DNA from: Letharia columbiana
Taxonomy: Eukaryota > Ascomycota > Lecanoromycetes > Lecanorales > Parmeliaceae
Length of the DNA: 64,000 nucleotides
Assembly (NCBI RefSeq): GCF_014066305.1
Contig: NW_023501064.1
Coordinates: forward strand, 615,082-679,081
Direction: 5' to 3'
Part shown: positions 22,533 to 35,100 of the stretch, piece by piece
Layout: each line of letters begins with the position of its first letter
Position numbering within the stretch: position 1 is the stretch's first letter
Made by a program: the position numbers and the translations under genes
The notes under the pieces: model-generated
Database searches by the model: none
Told to the model about the DNA's origin: nothing
Seen by the model: the letters and a program-made list of their open reading frames with translations, nothing else

Positions 22533-23232
22533 GGTTGAGGGAGGGGAGGGGGTGATAAGCAGGAGTTACGGGACGATACGATTTGATATGGATGGAAATA
22601 TTGGTAGAAATGCTATGGCGAAATTTCCAAGCCGGCGTTTGCTATTGTACAAAAGAGTGTGAATGCGGATTATTACTTGGTGAATGAGCTTATGACCATA
22701 CAATCGCATGACAATGGTTTACCTGCAGACTTGCATTCCCAACAATAAATCATCTATTGGGTATCATGTCCATCCCTTTCCCAACGTACTGTATACAAAG
22801 CCTTCCGAGCTCCCACAACGCATGGAGTATCCCCGAAACATGCTCAGGTCACCAAGGCAGGGCCCCCACAGACTGCCCCCATATCTCAAGCGCTTATAGC
22901 AGGGCGCCCAAGGGCTTGGGCTCCTGTCATCCGCTGGTTGGTTGGTTTGTGTACCGGAATGTTACCATCTGCCCGCCGAAAAGCCTGATACTGAAAGCTT
23001 AGGATGCTCTGATGACAGCGCCACAATTTGTCTTGGAGCTTGATGGGATGCAGCCTGCTTTCCAAGAAAATGGCTCTCGCATTGCATGGCCGCAAGTCGG
23101 CAGGATGAGGGCGGCATGTCCTGCGAGCTAAGGACTGAATGCCCTGGGCGACGCGAGCGGTTCTTCCTAGATGACCGGGTGATCCAACCCAAATGCCACC
23201 TACGGTTTGGATGGACACCGTACCTAGGGCCT
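22533..23232. other. Convergent intergenic region, no gene seen
   Basis: Seven hundred bases between the 3' ends of CTK3 and the CLC gene. Short frames only. Confidence 0.45.
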
Positions 23233-25952
23233 TCATCGTTCGTCCTCCGGCATGTCTCCATCGCTATCGTTCCTGTTTAGCAGGCCTCTAGATTCGCCCC
23301 CTTGCTCCTCCCTGAGCGCGCCACCACCCATCTTATGCGATCCTTCTTCAGCACTATCCAGCACATACCAGATGTCTTTCTTAGTGAGGAGACCTTGAAG
23401 GGCGCCTCTGTCGCAGAACAAGACGTAGCGTAGGCCAAGCTTCGAGAACATGCTGAGTGTTAACTGGAGACTGCTTTTGCCATTGAGTGTAATGGGCGTC
23501 TGATCCATCCAGGGTCGCAGGTCTAACGTCGTCTGAGTATCCGCACCAGGCTGGTGGTGGAAGAAGATCTCGGTTGATGGCGGCAATTTTCGAGGCTCTG
23601 CGGCGGCAAGTCTGATCGCATAGATGAGCTCGGTGCGAGATATATAGCCTAGCAGGATGTTATTCGTAGCGTTACCGACAACTGGAAAACCTCGATACGG
23701 TTGAGCGACGAGCATGTCGTGGATAGATTGGATCGTATGGCCTGTAGCGGTAAGAACGGACAGGTCTTGCTTCTGGGTCATGATTTGTGAGATAGGGACA
23801 TCTGGAACTGTTGATTCATCTCTGTTGTCCAAGAAAGGGTATTCATTGAAGTGAATCCAGGTCTCGTAGATGCCACGTCTGCCAAAGGCATCCCCTACCC
23901 ACTTGCTTATCATGACTGCGATCATGATAGGCAAGACATACGTCAAGGCACCTGTAAGCTCAAACATGATAACCACAATCGAGACTGTCATTCTCGTCAC
24001 TCCAGCAAGAGCCGCAGCTGCGCCAATGATCGCATACGTCCCTGGTGTGATGCAAGGTATGTCAGGCTCGCAAGTTGCGAAAATTAGTGCGTCGGAATGG
24101 TTGCCTTGCCAGACTTGGACGATGATGCCAACTGCGCGACCATAGAGAGCTCCGATAGCCATTGAAGGCAAAATGATGCCCGCGGGAATCTGTAAGCCAA
24201 ACGAAATCGAGGCCAGCAGGAACCCAACGGCGGATGCTTCAATCAATAGCACGATGACGCCCGCATTCGCAGCTCCAGTCTTGCAAATACCCAGCTGGTC
24301 ATCAGTCAAATTTGCGCACTCTGCAAACAGAGTATACACCAACTCCGATGACTGAGCTCTCATAAATTTGTTCGGAAAATTGACCACTGCAGTCAGAAGT
24401 GCGACGGCTAAAACCTCGAGGACAGGTGTGACTGCCCATCGGGATGTCTTCCTCCATTTTGCAATCTTCAGGTTCAGCTTGATGAAAACTCCCCCATACA
24501 AGCCTCCTATGATGCCAAGGATGGCGAATGGAACCATCTCAAAGCCATGCCATCCACTACTGTAGGTGACCTGGTAGAGAACGAGCTTTCCGGTCCGGAA
24601 CGGGTTGAATGCTTGCAGAGTCACCGCTGCCACCATAGCGCAGACAAAACTCTGCCACATAGTCTTGTCAGGAAAGTAGTAGGACAACTGCTCCAGACTG
24701 AACAAGACGCCTCCGATGGGTGATCCGAAAGCTACTGAAATTCCGGCCGCAGCAGCAGCAGAGAGGACCTCCCGCTTTCGTGCTTCGTTGTCGTTCAAGC
24801 TTGGTGACAGCTTCATAAGGAGATTTGCACAACAGCATGCTACATGGACCAAGGGTCCTTCTTTTCCCAGCCATAGTCCAGATGCCACTGCAAGGCACAA
24901 TCCAAGAGACTTGACGACCAAAGTCCAGCCTCCCATGAAACGGCGAATGACAAATCCACCAAGTACTGTCTTGATCTCGGGTATTCCGCTCTGCTTGGCG
25001 TACGATGCGTAATTCTGGACTAGGACGCTGGCACAAAACGCAAAGAGTATGGAGTAGAGGATGTAGAAGATGTACTCGACAATGAAAGCTCCCGCAGCTG
25101 ACCGCACATGGAGTGCAGCGCTCCACGAAGTCCAGCCCTGGCACTGAGCCAAAGATTGATGTCCCCAACAGCAGAACCCTCTGTTCAAGTAGAAGCGGCC
25201 TCCTCCCTCACCAGTGCGACAGTATCCTGTTTTGAGATCAGCAAGCCAGTCACTAGCAACATCAATACCAGCAGCGAGCACCCCTGATGCGATCCCAGTT
25301 GCTATCAGTATTATCCATATCTGACTGGCATCGAGCATCTGCTGCGCATAGCCAAAGAGTCCCGTCGCACTAGAATAGAGGTACCGGAGTCGCTGACGCT
25401 CTTTTGTGTATTCAAAAATCCAATCAATCGCTGTCAGATCATCGTAACCTACACGCCGTCCAGGCCCCTCCGTGTACCAGTCCAAGGCCGAGCCGTCCTT
25501 GCTATCGCTGAAAGCGAGTCCATCCCCAGCTTGACCGCTACCAATGGTCAGGGAGACATCCGAGTCATTGTTCGAGGAAAGATCTCGCAGTCTGCGACTT
25601 CTTGCGGTCGGTAGAGGCGCAGCCGGCAGAGTGTGCGGGCTGGCGCTTCGTGAGGATTGGTTGGAAGGCTGCGAGAGGAACTTTGGGAGTGCGAAGCCAG
25701 TGGCTAGCTTTGGTTTGCGTTTGAAGGTTGTACTACATAATTTCAATGTCCGTCTTAACGAGAATTGATAGGTGAGCCATACGGAGCTTTCCCGTTGCCT
25801 TCTAAAGGATCATCAGCTAGCAGTGCATTGTCAAGGCTCAGATCGGCTTGCTCATAATCTTCGATGTCTTCTGCAGTGGCGTGACCTGGGAGAGCCTGAC
25901 TTGAAGAAGATGGGCTTCCAGCATCACGTAGACCCGGTGATGGACCGGTCAT
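23233..25952 (-). CDS. CLC-family chloride channel/transporter with CBS domains
   Basis: Exon 1 is 25952-25783 and exon 2 is 25732-23233; a 50-base GTATGG...TGTAG intron joins GNGKAP to TTFKRKPKL in frame, giving 889 residues. The disordered N-terminus (about 150 residues) is followed by the CLC core of about 18 helices. Signature loops are QSGIPEIKTVLGG, GKEGPLVHVACC (gating Glu, near residue 350), LEQLSYYFP (near 408) and IPAGIILPSMAIGALYGR. Two CBS domains follow (IMTQKQDLSVLTATGH and LGLRYVLFCDRGALQGLLTKKD). CLC proteins move chloride, often in exchange for protons, at plasma or endomembranes. The position usually held by the second Glu in the LEE motif of exchangers is Gln here. The upstream ATG at 25952 is used because an open extension begins only with TTG. 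Confidence 0.92.
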
Positions 25953-26162
25953 CCTGCTGAGAGGCGTCAAAACATTGCGTTGGATGCAGGAAGCTAAGTT
26001 TCTATTGCTAATGATGGATGCAGGTTAAGCGCCTGCGGTTGTGGCGTCAAGAGCGCGCCTTCAGCGACTATTCTTTTCCTCTGCAAAAACTTCTGGATAT
26101 CAGATTTTCAATCCTCTTTTTTTCTTAGCTACTCGTACAGCCTCGTACAGTGTCAGGCCGAG

Positions 26163-29100
26163 ATGGATATCACTTGGGAATCGAAGCAGCTGCTATCAGA
26201 ACAGCAAGCTGATCTTAAACTGCCTGAAGAGATATTGATGATCCTGAGGGAGGGCAGTAATGTACGATACCTTGGGTGTCTCTCCGCACTTGCCCTCGAT
26301 CCTGCGCACACGACCACAATCTTTACAACTCACGAGCCAGCTTTTGTTGAAATATGCAGCAGATGGCTGGCAGCGTCAGATATCGATAGTCTGTCGGCAC
26401 TGGCAGCCCTGGCACGAGTACTCCCATCCGCACCCCACGCATCTGTCTTCGCCAAAGCGCTGTTGAAACAAAAGAGAGATGGGACACTGGAGGCTTTGGC
26501 ATCTCGGAAGGGGACCGCACTACAAGAAATACCCGAGGGACAGCTACATACACTTCTCCTTGCGCTTTGCCGCCTTTTGATGTTCGATAACGAGGAATTT
26601 GCTGAGAGTGTTACGCCTGTACAGCTTCAAGTGCTGCTAAGGCATGAAAGTTTACCCATTAGATACCTAGCGGTCAGGATCCTCTGTTTGTATCTTCACG
26701 CTTCAGACGCGGCCCTGGCATCCATGGTCAAATCATTTATTGGAGAAGATGAGATAACTGGTCCGTGGGAGGACAAGATCATCGACTACACATTCTTCAG
26801 CTTGTGGGAGGACAAAAGGGTGCAAAATATTGGTCGAATGTTTAAGGAGACTCGAGCTACACGGATTACGCAAAAAGGAGGCGTGACAGGGTTGGCAATT
26901 CAAAGACGCATCACTTCAGCGGACCTATCGAGCACGACATCGTGCCTTGCTGGTATCTTGGTACCCAGGATTGGAGAGATGGAACCTCCTACGTCTTCGC
27001 TTGTCATGACAGAGACTGTCACCAAGAATCTTCGTGCGCTCGCAGAGGGTCTCAATGACTCAAGGCCGTTGTTAATAACCGGCTCTTCTGGCGCGGGCAA
27101 GACTACCCTGATCAAAAGTGTGGCACGAGAGCTTGGGAAAAGTTCATCAATGGTTACTCTGCATCTCAATGAGCAGACCGATGCTAAGTTACTCATTGGC
27201 ATGTACACCAATGCCAAAACACCAGGTTCTTTCACCTGGCGTCCAGGTGTCTTGACGAACGCAGTAATGGAAGGTCGATGGGTGGTTATTGAAGATCTGA
27301 ACCACGCGCCTATTGAGACTATCAGTAGTTTGCTTCCGTTGATTGAACGACGAGAGCTCCTGATCCCCAGCTGGGGTGAAAGTATTCGGGCTGCTCCTGG
27401 GTTCAAGCTTATTGCCACTGTGCGTTCAGCACGGAACGTCCATGGGGAGGAGGTCATACCTACAACCAACGTTATTGGCATCCGACATTGGCTACGAGTC
27501 CCGTTCCAGACACCTTCACAGGAGGAGCTTGCCGAGATTGTCAAAGTACGGTTTCCCATTCTTCGCGCTTACATTCCACGCTTCATGAATGTATATAGCA
27601 CCCTCAAATCCCACTTTTCCTCAAACATGTCCAAACCAGCTATACATCCCAGTATCTCCAGGCCGCTCGGACCTCAAGATCTTCTAAGGTGGTGTGGAAG
27701 AGTCGAGAAGCTCCTTCTCACGGCCGGCGTCAACTCAGACCAGGAACCTGTTCCTGAAGCAATGAATGATTATATCTTTCTTGAGGCTGTTGACTGCTTT
27801 GTTGGAGCAGTCCCATGGGGATCCTCGAGAATTCACGGTGTAGATATTGTCGCGCAAGGACTACACATGCCTGCAGAGCGGGTCAGATACTGCTTAGAGT
27901 CTCGGAAGCCGCAATATGAGGGCAACGGAACTTTACTTCAGATCGGTCGTACCAGCCTACCCAAGCAAAAACGGCCGCATGGTGCAAAGTCGTTAGGCTC
28001 ACGAATCGATACTAGTCCTTTCGCGACCACCGATCATGTCCTTCGGATACTCGAATCTGTTGCTGTTGCAGTCAGGCAAGCAGAACCGTGCTTGTTGGTT
28101 GGCGAAACGGGCACAGGCAAGACTACCATCGTCCAACGGCTTGCTGACTCATTGGACCAGAAATTGACCGTCGTGAATTTGTCACAGCAAAGCGAAGCGG
28201 GAGATCTTCTCGGTGGATACAAGCCAGTCAACATGAGAGCTCTTGCAGTACCGATGAAGGAAGAGTTTGACGACTTGTTAGAGCTGACGTTCTCTTCGAA
28301 ACGAAACCAGCATTACATCGATACCCTCGGTAAATCGGTAGCAAGAGGTCGATGGGAGCGCGCGTTGACGCTCTGGCAAGAAGCGTTGCGCATGATTGAG
28401 ACTCGTCTCAAGCACACGGACCCGCAATTCGATACCAGTAACCCAGAGCCTCATGCCAAAAAGAGAAAACTGCAGTCTCCCAACATCCAAAAGCTAAAAA
28501 GCAGGTGGGACAAATTTGCCTCCAGGGTGCAAACTTTCCAGATGCACCTTGCCAGCGGCTCTAGAGGATTTGCCTTCTCTTTTGTAGAAGGTAACGTCGT
28601 CAAAGCAGCAAGGAACGGGGAATGGGTCCTTCTGGACGAGATAAATCTTGCTTCGCCAGATACTTTGGAAAGTCTATCAGACTTATTTTCTGACGTAACC
28701 GACGGCGGCCCCTCTATACTCTTAACAGACACCGGAGATGCTGAGAGGGTCCACGCCCAGAAAAACTTCCGAATATTTGGCGCCATGAATCCTGCAACGG
28801 ACGTCGGCAAGCGCGACTTGCCCATAAGCCTCCGCTCCAAATTTACAGAACTCTTTGTCGAAGCTCCAGACAAGGACCTTGACAACCTTGTCCCAGTCGT
28901 CAAGGCCTATCTTGGCACCCATAACCACGTAGACCTACGCGCTGCCACTGACGTGGCACAGCTTTACCTTGAGATCAGAAAACTTGCCAACGAAAATCGG
29001 CTCGTTGATGGTGTAAACCAGAAGCCCCACTTTAGCCTCCGGACTCTGACTAGGACATTGACTTATGTCTTGGATATTGCACCGATCTATGGACTGCGGA

Positions 29101-32100
29101 GGGCTTTGTTCGAAGGTTTCTCTATGAGCTTCCTCACCATGCTCAATACACGGTCGGAGCTACTCTTGCAACCACTGATAGATAAATACATCCTGAGTCC
29201 TCATAAAAACAGCCGGGCCTCTCTTCACCAGACCCCGCGTTTGCCGCAGAATGATAAACGATATGTTCAATTTAAGCACTACTGGATAGCTCAAGGCGCG
29301 GCCACGATCGAACAGCAGGCTCATTACATCTTAACACCATTCATTGAACGCAATCTACTGAATCTAGTGCGCGCTACATCAACTCGGCGATTTCCTGTCT
29401 TGCTTCAAGGTCCTACATCTTCTGGTAAAACAAGTATGATTGAGTATCTTGCTCGAATATCTGGCAACACATTTGTTAGGATCAACAATCACGAGCACAC
29501 TGATCTTCAAGAATATCTTGGCACTTACGTCTCGGGTCCAGATGGTAGTCTTCAGTATCAAGAAGGTGTATTAGTCCGTGCTCTCCGAGAGGGATACTGG
29601 GTCGTTCTAGATGAGTTGAATTTAGCCCCAACCGATGTGCTCGAGGCACTCAATCGCCTGCTCGATGACAACAGGGAGCTCTTGGTACCCGAAACTCAGC
29701 AGGTGGTACGGCCACACGAGAATTTTATGCTCTTCGCCACACAAAACCCACCTGGCATATATGGCGGGCGCAAAGTCTTGTCTCGGGCTTTTCGTAATCG
29801 GTTTTTGGAGTTGCATTTCGATGACATCCCAGATGACGAGCTTGAGACTATTCTTCGCGAAAGAAGCCAAATAGCACCATCTTTTTGCACAAGAATTGTT
29901 GCTGTGTACAAAAAGCTATCGATCCTTCGTCAGAGCGAGCGGCTGTTTGAGCAGAAGAACAGCTTCGCGACTCTGAGAGATCTCTTTCGGTGGGCATTGC
30001 GTGACGCAGATGACCGCGAGCAGCTGGCAGTCAATGGTTTTCTCCTGCTGGCTGAGCGAGTTCGAAATCTTGAAGAGCGTGACGCTGTGAAACGGGTCAT
30101 CGAGGAAATTATGAAGGTTCAGATCGATGAGACTCAAATCTACAGCTTATATAAGATGGAACAGTCGTTGGGCTTGCCAATCTCATCACTTCGAGACGTT
30201 GTTTGGACGAAGTCTATGCGACGCCTCTGCGTGCTTGTCACCGAAGCTCTAAAGAACAATGAGCCTGTTCTTCTCGTCGGAGAAACAGGGTCCGGCAAGA
30301 CTACTGTATGCCAAGTCATTGCAGAGATAATGAACACCCGGCTGCACATTGTCAACGCGCACCAGAACATGGAGACAGGTGACTTGATTGGTGCCCAACG
30401 GCCAATCAGGAACAGGACTGTAGCTGCAACGCAGCTGTCTCAAGAATTGATCGCGATCTTGAAGAGCTGTAATGCTTTCGACAAGGAGATCGAATACGAT
30501 ACTGCTACCCTAGAGAGTGCGTACGAAACGTTACAGCGTCAAAAGCCTGCAATGCTGTCCAATGAAACTCGCCTTCGCATTGAGGAACTCAGAATTAGGG
30601 CAAACGGCTTGTTCGAATGGGTAGACGGTAGTCTTGTTAATGCAATGGAGAATGGCCAGCATTTTCTGCTAGATGAGATCTCCCTTGCCGATGATTCGGT
30701 CCTCGAGCGCTTGAATAGCGTCCTAGAACCTTCCCGTACCTTGTTTCTTGCGGAGAAAGGCTCGAATGATGCACTTGTGAAGGCACTGCCGGGCTTCCAA
30801 TTCCTTGCAACCATGAATCCGGGCGGTGACTATGGTAAGCGAGAGTTATCTCCGGCCCTGCGAAATCGGTTTACGGAGATCTGGGTTCCGCATGCATCAG
30901 AGAAGGGGGAGATGCTTGAGATAGTGCAGGCCAAGCTTACAGCGCAACTACTTGGTTTCTCACAGCCCATGATAGACTTTGCTGCGTGGTATGCCGCGAC
31001 TTATAATGCTGCTGCACCACATATCTCGATCCGGGACTTGCTCTCGTGGATAAATTTCATCAACGCCTTTCACGTTTCTGACCCATATTCTGCGCTACTC
31101 CATGGAGCCGCCATGGTATATATTGACGGCCTAGGTGCGAACCCAGCTTCTAAAATGTCAATCGCGGAGACTGCAGTGCCGCAGGAGCGTCAGGCCTGCC
31201 TTTTGAAACTCGACGAGCTGTTCGGCCATAGCTTGTCAACTTCATACGGCGAGACCTATCAGCTGTATATTACGAAGGACACGTTTTCTGTTGGCCCTTT
31301 CACCCTTCTGAAATCATCAAATATGATACCAGATCCGAAATACAGTCTGCAGGCACCGACGACAATTGCTAATTCCATGAAGATTATGCGCGCTCTGCAA
31401 CTCCGAAAGCCTGTACTCCTCGAGGGAAGCCCAGGTGTCGGAAAAACGACGCTGGTTGCAGCCCTTGCCCACTCCATTGGGATGCCCCTCACGCGAATCA
31501 ACCTTTCAGATCAAACCGACTTGATGGATCTCTTTGGTTCTGATGTTCCTATTGAAGGTGAACAGGCTGGCCATTTCGGCTGGCGTGATGCTCCATTCCT
31601 TCGGGCCATGCAAAAAGGCGAATGGGTCCTCTTGGATGAGATGAACCTAGCTTCGCAAACTGTGCTTGAGGGTCTCAACGCATGTCTCGACCATCGAGGT
31701 CAAGCCTATATCTCCGAACTTGGTCAGACTTTCGAAAGACATCCCGATTTCGTAGTCTTCGCCGCTCAAAATCCGCATCATCAGGGTGGTGGTAGAAAGG
31801 GCTTACCTGCTTCTTTCGTTAATCGTTTTACGGTGGTATATGCCGAAACATTCACTCCAGATGATCTATTCATGATCTCACGAGAGATCTTTCCAGGCCT
31901 TCCTGTCCATGAAATTCAGAAGGTAATGCAATGCGTTACCGCTTTGAGTCAGCTTCTTCAGCAAAACCGCGGAATAGGAGCAGTTGGCGGTCCGTGGGAG
32001 ATCAATCTCCGTGACATCTTACGTTGGCTTCACTTACTGACCGCTCAAATTGGACTGATGCCAACCGCAAGTCCTGCTGACTACCAGCCACTATTAATTT

Positions 32101-35100
32101 TACAACGTTTCAGGGCGCCTGAAGATGTGAACGCTGTTTCGAAGCTATTGCAACAGTATTTTCCAAACAGCGAGTCTCAAAGCTACTTTCATGGTAAGAG
32201 TGACACTACGGTCGAAATCGGCCTTGGCCTTTTGCCCCGAGACGAATTGTCGCAAGCAGTCTCAAGCCGCCGTCTGAGGACAGCACAATACAATCTGCCA
32301 ATTGTAGAATCTGTCATGATTTGCATACAGAACAACTGGCCTTGTTTGTTAGTGGGGCCCTCGGGATCAGGGAAGACCAGCTTGATCCTTCAGTTGGCAA
32401 GCTCTGTTGGAGCTGAAGTGGTAAATCTCTCCCTTAATACTGACATGGATACCATGGACTTGGTCGGAGGATACGAGCAACTAGACCCCGAACGCGACGC
32501 CACTGGTTTCGTGAAACGCGTGCGAGATTACAGCCAAAGAGCACTCATCGAACAACTGGTCTCCAATGTCGATCTAGGCAAAAGCCTCACCAGAGTCGAG
32601 CAAAAGCTCAGAGACATCGCAGTTGACTTATCCGAGGTTCTCCAGCTAATCCAAGACGTCGCGCTGGAGTACCCATCGTCAAGGTATACTGATTTTCTGT
32701 GTGAGTACGAGCGTCTTACGCAGCACGCCGCTATTGATGACAGTGCTCGCTTTGAATGGGTAGACGGCATCCTTGTTAAAGCCTTGAAGCAAGGCAGATG
32801 GCTGGTTCTTGACAATGCTAACCTGTGCAGCCCTGCAGTCCTCGATAGACTGAACTCACTGCTGGAGCCGAATGGATTTCTAAGCATCAATGAGCATCGC
32901 AATCCAGATGGCAGTGCTCAGATCGTGAAGCCTCATCCAGATTTTCGATTGTTCATGACAATTGATCCGCGCCATGGCGAGCTTTCACGAGCCATGCGGA
33001 ACCGGTCCATTGAATTGTTCATGTCGGCTCAGTCTCCTTCCTCTACTGTCAACGTTTTGAGTTCGGGCTCCGAATCCAGTATCTCACGTTTTGAAGTATT
33101 TCAAGCAATTGATTGGAACAAATTTGACGAAACTCGCTTCAAAGATGTGCTGGCAATATGTTTCGACCATCTTGCATTTTCTGATTTACATCTCAATCTT
33201 CGATGGCAGACACAGATACTCAGAGGCTTGAACAACTTCTCACTCTCAAAGCTAGCATGGTTTTCATCTGTGGCCAATATTTATAAGCAGATGTCGGAGT
33301 TCGATGGGTCCATCCTCAGCGGCATACGCAATACATATCGCGAGATTGCTGATGGTCTGGCTCTTGCACCCGACTTCTCTTCTATGCAGGTCAGTCTGCG
33401 GCGTCGCAAGAGATGGATTCAATGTACTGATAGTCATCAATCTCTCAATAGACAATCCATCCATTCAATAACCCGGTCTTGCTCTCTCGTAAAGCTTGTA
33501 ATGCCTGGTCGACTAGTCTTCACTGGCACGGTCAAGCTTTCGATCTACTGGCAGATATCTATCGCTTTGGACAGAAGCTAGCTCTTGTATCCGAAGAGAT
33601 TCAGTCTAAGTCAACACCACAGATGTCAAGACTCGAACGATCACTCGCCTCAACCAGCTCCAGAAAATTTATGAACGATTCAACACAACCTCTGGCACCA
33701 TTTTTGCAGAATATGGGATCATTCCTACGCAATCTCGTTGACGGAAAGACAGGAGACTGTAGACCCGATCAAGTTCGTGCATGTTACTACTGTCAAACCG
33801 TACACAGCTGATAATCGATCAGGACTTTTTACTCTTCGCTCATGAAACGTTGTCATATCTTCTGGATGTCTTTGATCTCTCATACTCCTCAAAATTTGAT
33901 GAGGGTACCTTTCAAGCTTATCAGACTATAGGAAGGGAAATGGCTTCTAGAGCCAGCACAGACCGACTAGTTGGGAGTCTTACTGCGAGACTAGCGTCCG
34001 AGCTTGGCTCGAAACTCGAAACTTTCAATGTATCCTGGCAGCTGCATTCCGGACTTGGTATGGAACTACTCTGGACAGCTTTCAGACCAGTCAGTGCAAG
34101 GAACCTTCATCAGCTTGAATTAAGCAATCAAGTCAAAGACCTCGCGAATCGTTTTGACGCTCTGAAGTGGGATTCTGGCGCCTCTGTCCAGGAGCTTTGT
34201 AGCCTGCAGAGGTCTATCGCACGCATTTACGATGCCATCGAATCCGCCTCACCTCTGGACCTCAGATCTCTTGAAGTACGTATATATCCTGAATTGCTAA
34301 GCAGGATTGATTCACTAACGAGCCAAAAGGATGTCCAGAAGATTTTTGAAGGACTCGAAGTCCGTTCCGGTGTTGTCGGACCCAATGTGTCACCTTATCT
34401 TGCGTCTCAATTCGAAGTGTTATGTCAGTATAGTGCTTGCGCAAGAGATCTTGAGTCCTTAGAGTCCCATTCCGAGCTAGGCCTACTTGCAGGAAGACCC
34501 ACGGCAAGGTTCATGAGATTTGGAATATCCTCAAATGCATGGGATGCACTTTCCCAAATCCAACAAGCCACAGCCATAGGTCTTTCAGATATGGAACTGG
34601 CCACGGTCCGAAATATCCTGCCAATCTCAATGCTTCACAAGCTGGAAGCTATGAGTGAGGTACCCCTACGATGTCTAGGATTGTTGTGTGTCGAGATTGG
34701 CAGCATGTCGAAAACTATAGCTGACTTCAGCGCCACTATTAGCGGGTTCCCTCTGCAAAATTTGGATCGCATGCTGCTTAGACTGCGAGAAAGGCTCCAT
34801 ACAGCCTTGGGTTCCGAGGCCAGCTTTCCCGATGTTGGGAAGACTAAAGAGGCCTTGGACCAGCTCCTACCTCGTAGCCACGAGACATCCGATCAGAGGA
34901 GCGTCGATGAAATGACTCAGCATCTCTATCGTAGCCTTGAATCAGTCCTTGACCGAAAAAAGCCTGACATGCCTGTAGCTCTTGGCGAGCAGTATGGGGA
35001 AATGGCGCAAACTTCAGCCGATTGTATTCAATTTTTCACCGGCTGCTTACTTCTGTATGTGCCAGACCGACCTTGCGATCCGGCCCTGAAGCCCATGGTA

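Noticed and set aside
33773..33807. A 35-base second intron in midasin ending CACAG
   Set aside because: Too short; the 50-base alternative ending GATCAG is in the same phase and has a CTGAT branch-like sequence 12 bases before its end.
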